A DNA stretch of 64,000 nucleotides from Vreelandella titanicae BH1 (GCF_000336575.1 NZ_AOPO01000006.1:219532-283531); one strand, 5' to 3'; shown: positions 10,544-21,761, counted from the first letter of the stretch. Program-made: numbers and translations. Notes: generated by a model from the sequence alone, not told the origin.

Positions 10544-10555
10544 CTAACCGGTTAG
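10544..10555. promoter_or_regulatory. Perfect 12-bp palindrome in the rpmE/priA divergent region
   Basis: CTAACCGGTTAG is a perfect palindrome lying 74 bp upstream of the rpmE start and about 100 bp upstream of priA. It could be an operator or a chance restriction-like palindrome. No regulator is identified. Confidence 0.3.
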
Positions 10556-10654
10556 CCGCTCTGTCGTTACGATAGGTCTTTACAAATAGATCGATAAAGA
10601 TCGTTGGGATTCAGAGCGGTCGCATATTCTAGCAAAACTAACGCCGGAGGCCAA

Positions 10655-12937
10655 TTGGCTGACTCTTTTTCTTCGCAGGCATACTCTCAAGGACAGTCCC
10701 AAAGGCCGTCTCAAAGATCTTCCCAAGCACTCGATCAGGTGCTCAAGGTAGCGCTGCCTTCGCCGCTGCGCCGCCTGTTCGACTACCTGCCTTCCAGGGA
10801 AGCGCCCCCCTGCGGCTGGCAGCCGGGGCTACGAGTGCGGGTGCCCTTTGGGCGTCGCGAAGTCGTCGGTGTGGTCGTCGAATTAGCCGACCACAGCGAC
10901 CTTCCGCGCAGCCAACTGCGTAGCATCAGCGAAGCGCTGGATGATGCCCCGTTGCCGGCGGATTGGTTATGGCTATGCCGTTTTGCCGCCCGTTATTATC
11001 AGCACAGCCTAGGCGACACTCTGCACCACGCCATGCCTGCGCGGCTACGCCAGGGGCACCCCATGGCTGGGCGCACCCAGACCCTTTGGCTTGCCCAAGG
11101 CGAAAGCGCAGAAGAAATACTCAGCCGAGCGCCCAAGCAAGCCGAGCTGTATGCGCTGCTGCGCCAACACCCTCATGGGTTGCCTGGCCGTGCGGTTAGC
11201 GCCCACGGCTTTGCCCGCGACCAGCTATTAGCGCTGGAGAAGAAAGGCCTCGCATCCAGCCAGGAACACATCCTCACTGCCCCAACGCCACCCAGCGGCA
11301 ACTTACTGGCAACACCGGCCCTGCCGCTTAACCGTGAACAGGCGACGGCGCTGGCCACACTGCATGAAAAACTCGATGGCTATCACCCCTGCTTACTCGA
11401 GGGTGTCACCGGCAGCGGCAAAACAGAAGTCTACCTGCAGCTTATTGAAGCCGTCGCCGCCAAGGGCAAGCAGTCGCTGGTACTGGTACCGGAAATTGGC
11501 TTAACCCCACAGACACTCGCCCGCTTTAGAAGCCGCTTCCGGGTGCCCGTGGTGGCGCTACACTCAGGCCTCACCGACCCCGAACGGCTAGATGTGTGGG
11601 AAGCCGCCGCCAGCGGCCGGGCGCTCATTATCATCGGCACCCGCTCGGCGATTTTCACCCCGCTGGCCAACCCCGGCGCGATTATTGTCGATGAAGAGCA
11701 CGACGGCTCCTACAAACAGCACGACGGTTTGCGCTACCACGCCCGCGATTTAGCCGTGGCCCGGGCCCACTACCATAAAATCCCGCTACTGATGGGCAGT
11801 GCCACACCCTCCCTGGAGAGTCTGCACCAGGCGCTTAGCGGCGCTTACCGCCACCTACGCCTGACCCAGCGCCCCAGCCAGCACCCGCCAGCCAAGCTGG
11901 AGCTGATTGATCTACGCCACCAACGCCGCCAGGGCGGCCTGTTACCCGGTGCCATCAAAGCGATTAAAAGCACCTTGAGCGCAGGCAAGCAGGTGCTGAT
12001 TTTTATCAACCGGCGCGGCTTTGCACCAACACTTGCCTGCCACGCCTGCGGCTGGATGGCAGAGTGTGGCCAGTGCGACGCACGCATGACGCTACACCGC
12101 CAGCCTCCCCTACTGGCTTGCCACCACTGCGATAGCCGCCGCGCCCTACCGGACGCTTGCCCCGAGTGTGGCAGCGGCGATCTGCGCGCCTTGGGTAGTG
12201 GTACAGAACGCACTGAAGAAACGCTGCAAACGCTGTTCCCGAAAACCACTATCCACCGCATCGATCGCGACAGTACTAGGCGCAGGGACAGTTTTGAACA
12301 GGTACTCAAAGAGATTCAGCGCGGCGAACCCTGCGTGTTGGTCGGTACTCAAATGCTCGCCAAAGGGCACCACCTACCCCACGTCACACTTGTCGTGGTC
12401 GTCAATGCCGACGGCGGCCTCTACGCCGCCGATTTTCGCGCTCTGGAGCACAGCGCCCAACTACTTGAACAGGTAGCGGGCCGTGCCGGTCGCGCCGCCC
12501 ACCCAGGCCGAGTACTGGTGCAAACCCTACACCCCGACGACCCTCACTTAGGTCAATTGGCTGAACATGGCTACGGGGCCCTCGCGCGCAATATGCTGGA
12601 AGAAAGGCGCATTTCCCAGCTGCCCCCGTTCTGTTTTATGGCGCTGCTACGCATCGAAAGCCCCAAAGAGGAGGCCGCTTTGGCCATGGCGCAGCAGGCC
12701 GCCCAAGCCCTGCGCCAATGGTTAAAAGAGACCGGCGTAGCCACCCGCTGCCTGGGACCTGTGCCCGCGCCGATGGAAAGACGCCAGAACCGCTACCATT
12801 TACACGTTATGCTGGCAGCCGATAAACGCAGCCAACTACACCCGGCCGTTAGCTGGCTGGTGCAGTGGCTTGAAGCCAATCGAGAGGCCCGCAAGGTACG
12901 CTGGTCGATTGATATCGACCCACAAACCCTCGCTTAG
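10655..12937 (+). CDS. priA: Primosomal replication restart helicase PriA
   Basis: 3'-5' DNA helicase that recognises stalled forks and reloads the replisome. The chain (760 residues from the chosen start) has an N-terminal fork-binding domain (VALPSPLRRLFDYL), Walker A in EGVTGSGKTEVY, the DEEH box (IVDEEHDGSYKQ), and a Cys-rich zinc-binding insertion (CHACGW, CGQC, CHHC, CPEC) within the helicase core, then motif VI with EQVAGRAGRA. The start is uncertain. An upstream TTG at 10604 keeps the frame open, but the TTG at 10655 is preceded by GGAGG and gives a shorter N terminus closer to E. coli PriA (732 residues). Confidence 0.95.
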   Translation: MADSFSSQAYSQGQSQRPSQRSSQALDQVLKVALPSPLRRLFDYLPSREAPPCGWQPGLRVRVPFGRREVVGVVVELADHSDLPRSQLRSISEALDDAPLPADWLWLCRFAARYYQHSLGDTLHHAMPARLRQGHPMAGRTQTLWLAQGESAEEILSRAPKQAELYALLRQHPHGLPGRAVSAHGFARDQLLALEKKGLASSQEHILTAPTPPSGNLLATPALPLNREQATALATLHEKLDGYHPCLLEGVTGSGKTEVYLQLIEAVAAKGKQSLVLVPEIGLTPQTLARFRSRFRVPVVALHSGLTDPERLDVWEAAASGRALIIIGTRSAIFTPLANPGAIIVDEEHDGSYKQHDGLRYHARDLAVARAHYHKIPLLMGSATPSLESLHQALSGAYRHLRLTQRPSQHPPAKLELIDLRHQRRQGGLLPGAIKAIKSTLSAGKQVLIFINRRGFAPTLACHACGWMAECGQCDARMTLHRQPPLLACHHCDSRRALPDACPECGSGDLRALGSGTERTEETLQTLFPKTTIHRIDRDSTRRRDSFEQVLKEIQRGEPCVLVGTQMLAKGHHLPHVTLVVVVNADGGLYAADFRALEHSAQLLEQVAGRAGRAAHPGRVLVQTLHPDDPHLGQLAEHGYGALARNMLEERRISQLPPFCFMALLRIESPKEEAALAMAQQAAQALRQWLKETGVATRCLGPVPAPMERRQNRYHLHVMLAADKRSQLHPAVSWLVQWLEANREARKVRWSIDIDPQTLA

Positions 12938-13071
12938 CGCTTATCTCTTGGCACTTGTTTAGCAACACGCCTTTGAAACTGCGGCTCAATTGCCGATAAT
13001 AGCCGCTTTGCCGACGCACCTTTACTGCTGCGCGTTAGCACACGCCGCCACAGACGTAACCGGATACCCAC

Positions 13072-14757
13072 ATGAAAGATACGATAGTTTCTCTGCTCGA
13101 AGGCGCGATCACCGCGCTCAAGCACCAAGGCGTGCTGCCAAACGACCTTCAGCCCACCATCAAAGTGGATCCTACCAAAGACAAGGCCCACGGCGATTAC
13201 GCCACCAACTTGGCGCTGATGTTAGCCAAGCCGGCAGGCAAAAATCCGCGTGAATTAGCCAACGCGCTGGTTGCAGCGCTACCCGAAAGCGACGCTATCC
13301 AAAAAACCGAGATTGCGGGCCCCGGCTTTATCAACTTTTTCGCCGCCGCCGATGCCGCAGCGCAAATCGTTGCCCAGGTACTCGACTGCGGCGACACCTT
13401 TGGCCGCAGCATGGTCGGCAAAGGCGAGAAAGTGCAGGTCGAGTTCGTTTCCGCCAACCCCACCGGCCCGCTGCACGTAGGTCACGGTCGGGGCGCAGCG
13501 ATTGGCGACTGCCTATGCCGCCTTCTCGAAGCCACCGGTTTTGATGTCACCCGCGAGTTCTACTACAACGACGCTGGCGCCCAGATCGCCAACTTGGCGC
13601 GTTCGGTACAAGCGCGGGTGAAAGGCTTAGGCCCTGACGACGATAGCTGGCCCGAAGACGGCTATCGCGGCGAGTATATCGTCGATGTGGCCAACGACTA
13701 CCTGGCAGGCAAAACGGTCAGTGCCGATGACCGCGAAGTCACTGCCAAAAAAGACCCGGATGATTTAGACGCCATTCAAGAGTTTGCCGTGGCGTGGCTG
13801 CGTCGCGAACAGGATCTGGATCTAAAAGCCTTCGGTGTGGAGTTTGACGTCTATTTCCTAGAGTCCTCACTCTATGAAGATGGCAAGGTGGACGCCACTG
13901 TTGAAAAACTGGTGAGCGCAGGCCACACCTATGAAGAAGATGGTGCCATGTGGCTACGCACCACCGACTTCGGTGATGACAAAGACCGCGTAATGCGCAA
14001 ACGCGAGGGTGGCTACACCTACTTCCTGCCTGATGTGGCCTACCACCTGGACAAGTGGCAGCGCGGTTTCAAAACCGTGATCAACGAGCAGGGTGCCGAC
14101 CACCACTCCACCGTCACCCGCGTACGCGCCGGTTTACAGGCACTGGAAGTAGGCATTCCCAAAGGCTGGCCCGACTACGTGCTCCACCAGATGGTCATGG
14201 TTACCCGCTCAGGCGTCGAGGTAAAACTCTCCAAGCGCGCCGGCAGCTATGTCACTGTGCGCGACTTGATCGACGAAGTGGGCCGCGACGCCACGCGCTT
14301 CTTCCTCGCCGCCCGCCGCGCCGACTCGCAGCTCACCTTTGATATCGACCTGGCCCGCTCCCAGTCGAATGACAACCCGGTCTACTACATCCAGTACGCC
14401 CACGCCCGGGTCTGCAGCATGCTGCGCAAAGCCCAGGATGCCGACCAGCCGTTTGATCACGCCTTGGCACTGGCCAACCTAGCGCTGCTGGACAGCGACC
14501 AGGAGAAAGCCGTACTTAACCGGCTAGCGCGCTTCCCTGAAGTAGTGGAAACCGCCGCCAGAAACCGCGAGCCACAGCAGGTTGCCCAGTATTTGCTCGA
14601 CCTTTCCGGCGATTTCCACACCTGCTACAACGCCGTCAAAGTAATGGTCGAAGACGACACCCTGCGCAATACGCGCCTGGCACTAGGCCTCGCCACCCGT
14701 CAAGTGCTGCGCAACGGGCTTGACTTAATGGGGGTTAGCGCCCCAGAGGAGATGTAA
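13072..14757 (+). CDS. argS: Arginyl-tRNA synthetase
   Basis: Class I aminoacyl-tRNA synthetase that charges tRNA-Arg. The 561-residue protein has an N-terminal additional domain, the HIGH-type motif as HVGHG at residues 135-139, the KMSKS-equivalent as KLSKR at 385-389, and a C-terminal helical anticodon-binding domain. It is followed after 3 bp by the SPOR-domain gene, suggesting cotranscription. The priA-argS-SPOR-hslVU order is the conserved arrangement in Pseudomonas and relatives. Confidence 0.97.
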   Translation: MKDTIVSLLEGAITALKHQGVLPNDLQPTIKVDPTKDKAHGDYATNLALMLAKPAGKNPRELANALVAALPESDAIQKTEIAGPGFINFFAAADAAAQIVAQVLDCGDTFGRSMVGKGEKVQVEFVSANPTGPLHVGHGRGAAIGDCLCRLLEATGFDVTREFYYNDAGAQIANLARSVQARVKGLGPDDDSWPEDGYRGEYIVDVANDYLAGKTVSADDREVTAKKDPDDLDAIQEFAVAWLRREQDLDLKAFGVEFDVYFLESSLYEDGKVDATVEKLVSAGHTYEEDGAMWLRTTDFGDDKDRVMRKREGGYTYFLPDVAYHLDKWQRGFKTVINEQGADHHSTVTRVRAGLQALEVGIPKGWPDYVLHQMVMVTRSGVEVKLSKRAGSYVTVRDLIDEVGRDATRFFLAARRADSQLTFDIDLARSQSNDNPVYYIQYAHARVCSMLRKAQDADQPFDHALALANLALLDSDQEKAVLNRLARFPEVVETAARNREPQQVAQYLLDLSGDFHTCYNAVKVMVEDDTLRNTRLALGLATRQVLRNGLDLMGVSAPEEM

Positions 14758-14760
14758 GCA

Positions 14761-15495
14761 ATGGCTAGCCCGCGCAAAAAGCCCGCCCCCCGCCGCGGAG
14801 CCACATCGCAGCGCAAGTCCAAACGCAGCTCAGGCGGCGGCTTCCGCCTACCCGGCTGGCTGTGGGGCCTTGCCGGTATGGCGGCGGGCTTCTTTTTGGC
14901 TCAGCACCAGCACGGCACCGCCCCCTGGCAAGAGCAGAGCGAAGCGCCTCAAGCCACGGTACTGCCCAAGCCCTCGGGTAGCGAAGAGCGCGCCGCCGCT
15001 CGGGAAACCGAGGAAGCCGCTGAACCGTCGATGCCGACGTTTGAGTTTTATACCCTGCTGCCGGAAACCGAGGTCATTGCCCCCGGCGTCTCTCTGCCTT
15101 CAAGCGTTGTGCGCCCGGAGGCTCCCGAACCGACAGCCGATAGTGCTGCGGCCTCTGGCGCTGCAGGCGACGACCCCATCGCCCAGGTGATTGCCGCCAA
15201 CACCCGACCTGAAGATCAGGTATCGGCGGCTCAGGAGAATGAAGCGGCCACCAATACCCCAGGGCGCTATATGCTTCAGGCGGCCTCGTTTCGTGAAGCC
15301 AGCGACGCCGAACAGCTGCGTGGCCGACTGCGCAATTTAAGCCTGCTGGCGGAAATCAGCGAAGTAAAGGCGGATGGCAATACCTGGCACCGGGTACAAG
15401 TGGGGCCTTACGAGGACACCCGTGAGTTGAACCGGGCCCAGGATTTAATGAACACCCAAGGTATCGAGCCCCTGCTTATCCAACTGCAAAACTAA
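14761..15495 (+). CDS. SPOR-domain inner-membrane protein (FtsN-like)
   Basis: Predicted bitopic membrane protein of 244 residues: a basic cytoplasmic N terminus rich in Lys/Arg, one transmembrane helix (about residues 32-47, GWLWGLAGMAAGFFLA), a Pro/Ala/Glu-rich periplasmic linker, and a C-terminal SPOR domain (about 165-240, starting near YMLQAASFRE). SPOR domains bind denuded glycan strands at the septum, so a division-related role like that of FtsN is likely. FtsN identity itself rests on architecture and position after argS rather than on a conserved essential peptide that I can point to. Confidence 0.85.
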   Translation: MASPRKKPAPRRGATSQRKSKRSSGGGFRLPGWLWGLAGMAAGFFLAQHQHGTAPWQEQSEAPQATVLPKPSGSEERAAARETEEAAEPSMPTFEFYTLLPETEVIAPGVSLPSSVVRPEAPEPTADSAAASGAAGDDPIAQVIAANTRPEDQVSAAQENEAATNTPGRYMLQAASFREASDAEQLRGRLRNLSLLAEISEVKADGNTWHRVQVGPYEDTRELNRAQDLMNTQGIEPLLIQLQN

Positions 15496-15515
15496 TAATC
15501 CCTCCTGGATTACCC

Positions 15516-15552
15516 TGCGGGCGGTTGATTTTTTATCAGCCGCCCGCATTTT
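15516..15552 (+). terminator. Terminator after the SPOR-domain gene
   Basis: A 9-bp GC-rich stem (TGCGGGCGG / CCGCCCGCA), extended by a wobble pair and AT pairs towards the loop, is followed by TTTTG. It separates the argS unit from hslV. Confidence 0.7.
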
Positions 15553-15633
15553 GTTGTGAACGCTTAAACAATGGTCGCTTATTGAGTGGCCTGCCAGTCA
15601 TCGGGAGCTCGCCTCCCCCAAGGAGTTATCTCC

Positions 15634-16167
15634 ATGACCACTATTGTCTCCGTCCGTCGTGGTAATCAGGTCGCCCTCGCTGGCGACGGCCAAGTATCGC
15701 TGGGCAATACCGTAATGAAAGGTAACGCCAGCAAAGTACGCCGCCTCTACCGCGGTAAGGTACTGGCCGGGTTTGCGGGTGGCACGGCAGATGCGTTCAC
15801 GCTGTTTGAGCGCTTTGAAGCGCAGTTGGAAAAGTACCAAGGCCATTTGACCAAGGCAGCGGTTGAGCTTGCCAAAGATTGGCGCACTGACCGGGCACTG
15901 CGCCGCCTGGAAGCGCTGCTCGCCGTTGCGGACCACAGCGCCTCGCTGATCATTACCGGTAACGGTGATGTAGTCGAACCCGAGCGCGGCATTATTGCCA
16001 TTGGCTCTGGCGGCAACTTCGCCCAAGCCAGCGCCCGGGCGCTACTGGAAAATACCGAGCTGTCGGCGCGTGAAATCACCGAGAAGTCGCTTTCGATCGC
16101 TGGTGATATCTGTGTATTCACCAACCACCACGTGACCCTCGAAGAGCTGTCGACTGACGATCGCTAA
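15634..16167 (+). CDS. hslV: ATP-dependent protease HslVU, peptidase subunit
   Basis: Proteasome-like threonine peptidase that forms a double hexamer and works with HslU to degrade misfolded and regulatory proteins. The 177-residue chain begins MTTIVSVRR; after Met removal the catalytic Thr becomes the N terminus. The conserved [16 protein letters not shown] and [14 protein letters not shown] segments are present. The frame is open from 15586, but the AAGGAG at 15620 and the requirement for an N-terminal Thr fix the start at 15634. It is followed by hslU after about 50 bp. Confidence 0.97.
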   Translation: MTTIVSVRRGNQVALAGDGQVSLGNTVMKGNASKVRRLYRGKVLAGFAGGTADAFTLFERFEAQLEKYQGHLTKAAVELAKDWRTDRALRRLEALLAVADHSASLIITGNGDVVEPERGIIAIGSGGNFAQASARALLENTELSAREITEKSLSIAGDICVFTNHHVTLEELSTDDR

Positions 16168-16218
16168 TCAACTCACGCGATCCCCAAGCGCCGCTCACTG
16201 CACACTAAGGTTACTTAT

Positions 16219-17541
16219 ATGACTCAGATGACACCCCGCGAAATTGTTCACGCTCTAGACCAGTACATTATTGGCCAGCAGGATGCCAAACGCGCCGTGG
16301 CAATTGCTTTGCGTAACCGCTGGCGCCGTATGCAGCTCGATGACGACCTGCGCCCAGAAGTCACTCCTAAAAATATTTTGATGATCGGCCCCACCGGTGT
16401 GGGTAAAACCGAGATTGCCCGCCGCCTGGCCAAACTGGCTAAAGCGCCGTTTATTAAAGTCGAGGCGACCAAGTTTACTGAAGTTGGTTATGTAGGCCGT
16501 GATGTAGAGTCGATTATCCGCGACTTAATGGAAGCGGCGATCAAGATGGTGCGCGAACAGGCCAAAGAAGAAGTTAGCCACCGCGCCGAAGATGCTGCAG
16601 AAGACCGCGTGCTAGACGCCCTTCTGCCGCCGCCCCGTGGCCAGGAAGACAAGCCGCGGGAAGACAGCGGCACCCGCCAGACCTTCCGCAAGAAGCTTCG
16701 CGAAGGGCAGTTGGACGATAAAGAGATCGATATCGAAATCTCTTCCCAGGGCCAAGGCATCGATATCATGACGCCACCAGGTATGGAAGAGATGACCAGC
16801 CAGCTGCAGAGCATGTTCTCCAACATGGGCCAGCAGAAGCGTGAAAACCGCCGCGTAACAGTCAAAGAGGCGCTGGTACTGCTGCGCGATGAAGAAGCGG
16901 GCAAGCTGGTCAACGAGGAAGAGATCAAATCCCGCGCGGTCTACTCGGTCGAGCAACACGGCATCGTATTCCTGGATGAGATCGATAAAGTCGCCAAGGG
17001 TAGCGGCCAGTCCAGCGGTGGCGAAGTCTCCCGTGAGGGCGTCCAACGAGATCTGCTGCCGCTGATAGAGGGTTCCACCGTCTCGACCAAGTACGGCATG
17101 GTTAAAACCGATCACATCCTGTTTATCGCCTCCGGTGCTTTCCACCTGTCGCGCCCATCGGATCTGATCCCTGAACTACAGGGCCGCTTGCCGATCCGGG
17201 TTGAGCTTGACGCGCTAACGCCCAACGACTTTAAGCGCATTCTCACCGAGCCCTCCGCCTCGCTGACCAAGCAGTACCAAGCGCTGCTGGCCACCGAAGG
17301 GCTGGACGTAGAGTTTACTCCCGACGGTATCGAGCGCATCGCTCAGATCTCCTGGCAGGTCAACGAAGGCACTGAAAATATCGGCGCCCGCCGCCTACAC
17401 ACAGTGATGGAGCGGCTATTGGAAGAAGCCTCTTTCCGAGGCGGCGATATGGAGAGCCCGCTGGTAATTGACGGCGACTATGTCAATGCTCAGCTTGGCG
17501 AACTGGCGGTCGACGAAGACCTGTCGCGGTATATTTTGTAA
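16219..17541 (+). CDS. hslU: ATP-dependent protease HslVU, ATPase subunit
   Basis: AAA+ unfoldase (ClpY) that feeds substrates to HslV. The 440-residue protein has Walker A at residues 57-64 (GPTGVGKT), an intermediate I domain rich in charged residues (about 110-235), Walker B as FLDEIDK, and a sensor 2 GARRLHT motif. The C terminus ends in YIL, the tail that inserts into HslV pockets. It forms a two-gene operon with hslV, ended by a hairpin about 40 bp downstream. Confidence 0.98.
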   Translation: MTQMTPREIVHALDQYIIGQQDAKRAVAIALRNRWRRMQLDDDLRPEVTPKNILMIGPTGVGKTEIARRLAKLAKAPFIKVEATKFTEVGYVGRDVESIIRDLMEAAIKMVREQAKEEVSHRAEDAAEDRVLDALLPPPRGQEDKPREDSGTRQTFRKKLREGQLDDKEIDIEISSQGQGIDIMTPPGMEEMTSQLQSMFSNMGQQKRENRRVTVKEALVLLRDEEAGKLVNEEEIKSRAVYSVEQHGIVFLDEIDKVAKGSGQSSGGEVSREGVQRDLLPLIEGSTVSTKYGMVKTDHILFIASGAFHLSRPSDLIPELQGRLPIRVELDALTPNDFKRILTEPSASLTKQYQALLATEGLDVEFTPDGIERIAQISWQVNEGTENIGARRLHTVMERLLEEASFRGGDMESPLVIDGDYVNAQLGELAVDEDLSRYIL

Positions 17542-17583
17542 GCTGCGTCTGCTGTTATTATCTGCATTGGTACCGTCAGCAAC

Positions 17584-17610
17584 AGCAAGCCCGCTCTTTG
17601 CGGGCTTGCT
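17584..17610 (+). terminator. Hairpin after hslU
   Basis: A perfect 11-bp inverted repeat (AGCAAGCCCGC) with a five-base loop lies in the hslU/DUF971 gap. No U tract follows, so termination may be partial. Confidence 0.55.
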
Positions 17611-17653
17611 GCTATGTTCATAAGCCATGGACACTTAGCGATGAGGTTTCATC

Positions 17654-18037
17654 ATGAATGCGCCCACCCCCACTAGGGTTCACTACCATAAACAGGCCCG
17701 CGAGCTGGAGCTTGGCTACGCCAATGGGGAGAGTTTTCACCTCCCGGTTGAGTTTTTACGCGTCTATTCGCCTTCCGCCGAAGTGCGTGGCCACGGCGGC
17801 GACACCGCGGTACTGCAAGTGGGTAAAAAAGATGTCGGCCTGCAAAATATTACTCAGGCGGGCAACTATGCACTGAAACTGCACTTCGATGATGGCCATG
17901 ACAGCGGGCTATTTAGCTGGAACTACCTGTATGACCTCGCGACCCACCAAGAAGCCTACTGGAACAACTACTTGCAGCGTTTAAAAGAGGCCGGTGCCTC
18001 GCGAGAGCCCGCCAGCATTCAATTCAAGCAACTGTGA
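17654..18037 (+). CDS. DUF971 (gamma-butyrobetaine hydroxylase-like N-terminal domain) protein
   Basis: A 127-residue single-domain protein resembling the N-terminal zinc-associated domain of gamma-butyrobetaine dioxygenase, here without the catalytic domain. Family-type segments include SFHLPVEFLRVYSPSAEVRG, QITQAGNY-like NITQAGNYAL, and FDDGHDSGLFSWNYLYDL. Similar stand-alone proteins lie next to hslVU or in Fe-S/ApbC contexts in other proteobacteria. The biochemical role is not established. It lies between hslU and ubiE on the same strand. Confidence 0.85.
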   Translation: MNAPTPTRVHYHKQARELELGYANGESFHLPVEFLRVYSPSAEVRGHGGDTAVLQVGKKDVGLQNITQAGNYALKLHFDDGHDSGLFSWNYLYDLATHQEAYWNNYLQRLKEAGASREPASIQFKQL

Positions 18038-18186
18038 CTACCTGACTCATATCCTATACAAGAAGCCAGGCAGACAAGCCAGGGTGGACAAGGCTACAAT
18101 GGCGTTAACTTTTAATCGCGTCGATCTCAGGGTCAAAAGACCTAAGGTCGATTTGCCATCGCCTCGAATTCGGGAGCTACTGCCCA

Positions 18187-18942
18187 ATGAGCCCCACAGA
18201 AAAACGCACCACTGACTTTGGTTTTCAGGAAGTCCCAGTTGATGAAAAAGCTTCACGAGTGGCCGATGTTTTCCACTCCGTGGCTGCCCGCTACGATGTG
18301 ATGAACGACCTGATGTCTATGGGCATCCACCGAGTCTGGAAGCGTCTTACCATTGAACGCGCAGGGGTGCGGCCTGGTCACCACGTGCTGGATATCGCGG
18401 GCGGCACAGGGGATTTAACGCTTAAGTTCTCCCGTTTGGTTGGCCCCCGGGGCAAAGTCGTACTTGCCGACATCAACGCCTCCATGCTCAAAGTGGGCCG
18501 CGACAAACTGATGGATAACGGCGTAGGCGGCAACGTCGAGTATGTTCAAGCCAATGCCGAAAGTCTGCCGTTTCCCGACAACAGCTTCGACTGCATCACC
18601 ATTGCCTTTGGTTTACGTAACGTCACCGACAAAGACGCCGCGTTGCGCTCCATGGCCCGTGTGCTCAAGCCCGGTGGTCGCCTTTTGGTGCTGGAGTTCT
18701 CCAAGCCCAATAACCCGCTGCTCTCCAAGGCCTACGATGAGTACTCTTTCCGCCTGCTGCCCAAAATGGGTGAACTGGTGGCGGGGGACGGCGACAGCTA
18801 CCGCTATCTGGCGGAGTCGATTCGCATGCACCCGGATCAGGAAACGCTTAAAGCCATGATGGAAGAGGCGGGACTTGAGCGGGTTGAGTACACCAACCTG
18901 ACCGGCGGTATCGTGGCCCTGCACCGCGGCATTAAACTATGA
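18187..18942 (+). CDS. ubiE: Ubiquinone/menaquinone C-methyltransferase UbiE
   Basis: SAM-dependent C-methyltransferase of the ubiquinone pathway (2-polyprenyl-6-methoxy-benzoquinol to its 5-methyl form). The 251-residue protein begins with the [25 protein letters not shown] N terminus (quoted in part), has SAM motif I as [10 protein letters not shown], and ends with the [14 protein letters not shown] signature. It heads a ubiE-ubiJ-ubiB group in the standard gammaproteobacterial order. Confidence 0.97.
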   Translation: MSPTEKRTTDFGFQEVPVDEKASRVADVFHSVAARYDVMNDLMSMGIHRVWKRLTIERAGVRPGHHVLDIAGGTGDLTLKFSRLVGPRGKVVLADINASMLKVGRDKLMDNGVGGNVEYVQANAESLPFPDNSFDCITIAFGLRNVTDKDAALRSMARVLKPGGRLLVLEFSKPNNPLLSKAYDEYSFRLLPKMGELVAGDGDSYRYLAESIRMHPDQETLKAMMEEAGLERVEYTNLTGGIVALHRGIKL

Positions 18943-18979
18943 CGTTTTGTGCCCTAACGTTTCCTGCCAAGAGGTCAGC

Positions 18980-19636
18980 ATGCTGGTAACCCCAACCCTG
19001 CTGCTGGCCGGTTGTGAACGCACGCTTAACGCTCTACTCGCCCGTGACCCGGCGGCCCCCGCACGGCTAGCGGCACTGGCGGGCAGCCGTCTACTGGTGC
19101 GCCTTGAGCAGCCTCACTTAGCGTTGGTCATTCACTACCATCACGCCGGGCTCGACCTGATGCGCGGCGATGACGTTGATGAAACCGACGTAGACGCAGT
19201 GGTAGAGCTCACTCCGGAAACGTTTTCCGAGTGGATCAGCGGCGCCTCGATTGAACGCCTTATGTTTGACGGCAAGCTGGCGGTGCGCGGGCGTATCCAT
19301 CTGCTTGAAGCCACTCGAGACCTGCTCTTCGACCTGGACATCGACTGGGAGAGCGAGCTGGCCCGCTGGCTGGGCGATATGCCCGCCCACTCCCTGGCCG
19401 AGGGACTGCGCCGCGCTGCCCGCTGGGGGCTGCGTGCCAAAGACGAGCTGATGCAGGATGTTTCTGAATATGTCTTTGAAGAGGCACGCCTGCTGCCAGG
19501 GCGGCAGCAGCGTAGCCTACTGCGCGAGCATCTGACCGAGTTAGAGGTGGCGACCGATCGCCTGGAAGCGCGACTAAACCGCTTACAGCGACGTCTAGAA
19601 CAGCTACAGCTTGCGCCACAGGAGTCGCGCCCATGA
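18980..19636 (+). CDS. ubiJ: Ubiquinone biosynthesis accessory factor UbiJ (SCP2 domain)
   Basis: Lipid-binding accessory protein that supports the cytosolic Ubi metabolon, probably holding the hydrophobic intermediates. The 218-residue chain has an N-terminal SCP2-like domain (about residues 15-115) and a C-terminal coiled-coil stretch rich in Arg/Leu/Glu. The frame extends upstream to 18947, but the ATG at 18980 has AGAGG at good spacing. Its 3' end overlaps the ubiB start by 4 bp (ATGA), implying translational coupling. Confidence 0.9.
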   Translation: MLVTPTLLLAGCERTLNALLARDPAAPARLAALAGSRLLVRLEQPHLALVIHYHHAGLDLMRGDDVDETDVDAVVELTPETFSEWISGASIERLMFDGKLAVRGRIHLLEATRDLLFDLDIDWESELARWLGDMPAHSLAEGLRRAARWGLRAKDELMQDVSEYVFEEARLLPGRQQRSLLREHLTELEVATDRLEARLNRLQRRLEQLQLAPQESRP

Positions 19637-21255
19637 GCCTGCGTCTGCTGCGGATAAGCTGGGTGATCAGCCGCCACCGGCTTGACACACTGCTGCCGCT
19701 AGAGCGGCTGCCCTGGTGGCTCCGGGCGCTGCTATGGTTTTCTCCGCTACGTTTGATCCCCGTTGGCAAGCGCTCGCGGGGCGAACGTCTGCGCTTGTCG
19801 CTGGAAGCACTGGGGCCGATTTTTATTAAATTCGGCCAAATGCTCTCGACCCGTCGCGACCTGCTGCCAGCGGATATCGCCGATGAGCTGAAACGCCTGC
19901 AGGATCAGGTGCCGCCCTTTCCCGGTGATCAAGCCGCCGACCGGGTCGAGAAAGCGCTGGAAATGTCGCTGGAAGAGGCCTTTGCTGAGTTTGACCGAGT
20001 GCCATTGGCCTCGGCGTCGATTGCCCAGGTGCACGCGGCAAGACTGCACGGCGGTGAAGACGTGGTGGTGAAAATCATTCGCCCCGGCATTGATCGCGTG
20101 ATGCGTCAGGATATGGCGCTGATGTACCAAGTCGCCAAGCTATTCTCCAAAATCCCCGAGGCGCGTCGCCTGCGTCCGGTGGAAGTCATTCGCGACTACG
20201 AAGCCACGCTGTTTGACGAGCTGGATCTCTACAAAGAGGCCGCCAACACCTCGCAGCTCAAGCGCAACTTCAAAGACTCACCGCTGCTGTTTGTGCCCAC
20301 CATCTACTGGCCCTTCACCCGCCGCCATGTGATGGTGCAAGAGCGCATTCGCGGTATTCCGGTCGCCGATTTAGATACCCTGATTGCTCGTGGCACTAAT
20401 TTGAAGAAGCTTGCAGAGCGCGGCGTCGAGCTGTTCTTTACTCAGGTATTCCGTGACAACTTCTTTCACGCGGATATGCACCCAGGCAATATTTTCGTCA
20501 ACTGTGACAACCCCGAAGATCCCCAATACATTGCCATCGATTGCGGCATCGTCGGCAGCCTGACCCGGGAAGATCAGGACTACTTAGCGCGTAACCTACT
20601 GGCGTTTTTCCACCAGGACTATTATGAAGTCGCTGCGCTGCACATCGAATCCGGCTGGGTGGGCGAAAACACCCGCGCTAACGAATTCGCAGCGGCGATT
20701 CGCACCGTTTGTGAGCCCATTTTAGAGAAGCCGTTGAAAGATATCTCCTTCGGCCAGGTGCTATTGGGGCTGTTTCAAACCGCGCGGCGCTTTAATATGG
20801 AAGTACAGCCGCAGCTGGTACTGTTGCAGAAAACGCTGCTCAATATTGAAGGCCTGGGGCGCCAACTCTACCCGGATCTAGATCTGTGGAGTACCGCCAA
20901 GCCCTATTTAGAGCAGTGGATGAAAGAGCGTGCCGGGGTCAGCGGTTTATGGGAGTCGCTGAAGCGCCAGGCGCCGGAGCTTTCGCACCAGTTGCCCGAA
21001 CTGCCCGTACTGGCTCACCAGGCGCTAAGCCGTATGGAGCACGAGCATCGCCAGCGCCACCAGCAAGTCGAATCGATCAACGACATGCGGGTGCAGATGG
21101 CGCGCCAGGGCAAACGCCTCTACCGCCTTCGGCTTGGCTTGATTCTGCTGGCGCTGGCACTGGCGTGGCAGCCATTAAGCGGTTGGATTGCACTTCAGGA
21201 GTGGCCGATACTAGCGGCCGCCGCCATTGGCCTACTGCTGCTGGTATGGCAATAG
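19633..21255 (+). CDS. ubiB: Ubiquinone biosynthesis protein kinase-like UbiB
   Basis: Atypical ABC1/ADCK-family kinase-like ATPase needed for ubiquinone synthesis, thought to help extract quinone intermediates from the membrane. The 540-residue protein shows the family KxGQ motif ([13 protein letters not shown]), the Ala-rich nucleotide loop ([13 protein letters not shown]), the DFG-like ECG region as AIDCGIVG, and two hydrophobic C-terminal helices (about 500-540) for membrane association. It overlaps ubiJ by 4 bp. Confidence 0.97.
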   Translation: MSLRLLRISWVISRHRLDTLLPLERLPWWLRALLWFSPLRLIPVGKRSRGERLRLSLEALGPIFIKFGQMLSTRRDLLPADIADELKRLQDQVPPFPGDQAADRVEKALEMSLEEAFAEFDRVPLASASIAQVHAARLHGGEDVVVKIIRPGIDRVMRQDMALMYQVAKLFSKIPEARRLRPVEVIRDYEATLFDELDLYKEAANTSQLKRNFKDSPLLFVPTIYWPFTRRHVMVQERIRGIPVADLDTLIARGTNLKKLAERGVELFFTQVFRDNFFHADMHPGNIFVNCDNPEDPQYIAIDCGIVGSLTREDQDYLARNLLAFFHQDYYEVAALHIESGWVGENTRANEFAAAIRTVCEPILEKPLKDISFGQVLLGLFQTARRFNMEVQPQLVLLQKTLLNIEGLGRQLYPDLDLWSTAKPYLEQWMKERAGVSGLWESLKRQAPELSHQLPELPVLAHQALSRMEHEHRQRHQQVESINDMRVQMARQGKRLYRLRLGLILLALALAWQPLSGWIALQEWPILAAAAIGLLLLVWQ

Positions 21256-21286
21256 AGTGACGCACTAAACGTTTACGAGGATTCCC

Positions 21287-21661
21287 ATGGACAGCAACGC
21301 ATTATCGCCTAACAATTCGACTAGCCATACTGATGTGCTGGATACGCTCAATGAGGTGCTAAAGCAGCGACGCCATGCAGCGGCAGAAGAATCTTATGTT
21401 GCCTCCTTGCATCATAAGGGTTTGAACAAGATACTCGAAAAGGTAGGCGAGGAAGCAACAGAAACAGTGCTTGCGGCAAAAGATGCCGAGCATGGTAGCG
21501 AGGCTGAACGCCAAGCATTGATTTCTGAAACCGCCGACCTGTGGTTTCATAGCCTGGTGATGCTGTCACACCTGGGGATGGATCATCAGGCCGTTTTAGA
21601 CGAACTGGCACGGCGTTTCGGCATTTCCGGACACGAGGAAAAAGCCGCCCGCCAGCCATAG
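21287..21661 (+). CDS. hisE: Phosphoribosyl-ATP pyrophosphatase
   Basis: Hydrolyses phosphoribosyl-ATP to phosphoribosyl-AMP, the second step of histidine synthesis. The 124-residue all-alpha MazG-fold protein has the metal-binding EExxE-type pattern in [14 protein letters not shown] and the [17 protein letters not shown] helix. It is a stand-alone HisE; no hisI is adjacent, whereas Pseudomonas has hisI directly upstream of hisE at this position. It lies between ubiB and tatA on the same strand, with about 170 bp before tatA. Confidence 0.95.
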   Translation: MDSNALSPNNSTSHTDVLDTLNEVLKQRRHAAAEESYVASLHHKGLNKILEKVGEEATETVLAAKDAEHGSEAERQALISETADLWFHSLVMLSHLGMDHQAVLDELARRFGISGHEEKAARQP

Positions 21662-21761
21662 TTGCCACATAGGGCTGTCGCATAGTGGTAACGCGCGTAC
21701 TGTAGTACTGCTCCTAGCCATAGGGCTCGTATTCATTGGCTCAGTGGTAAAAGAGATAGCG

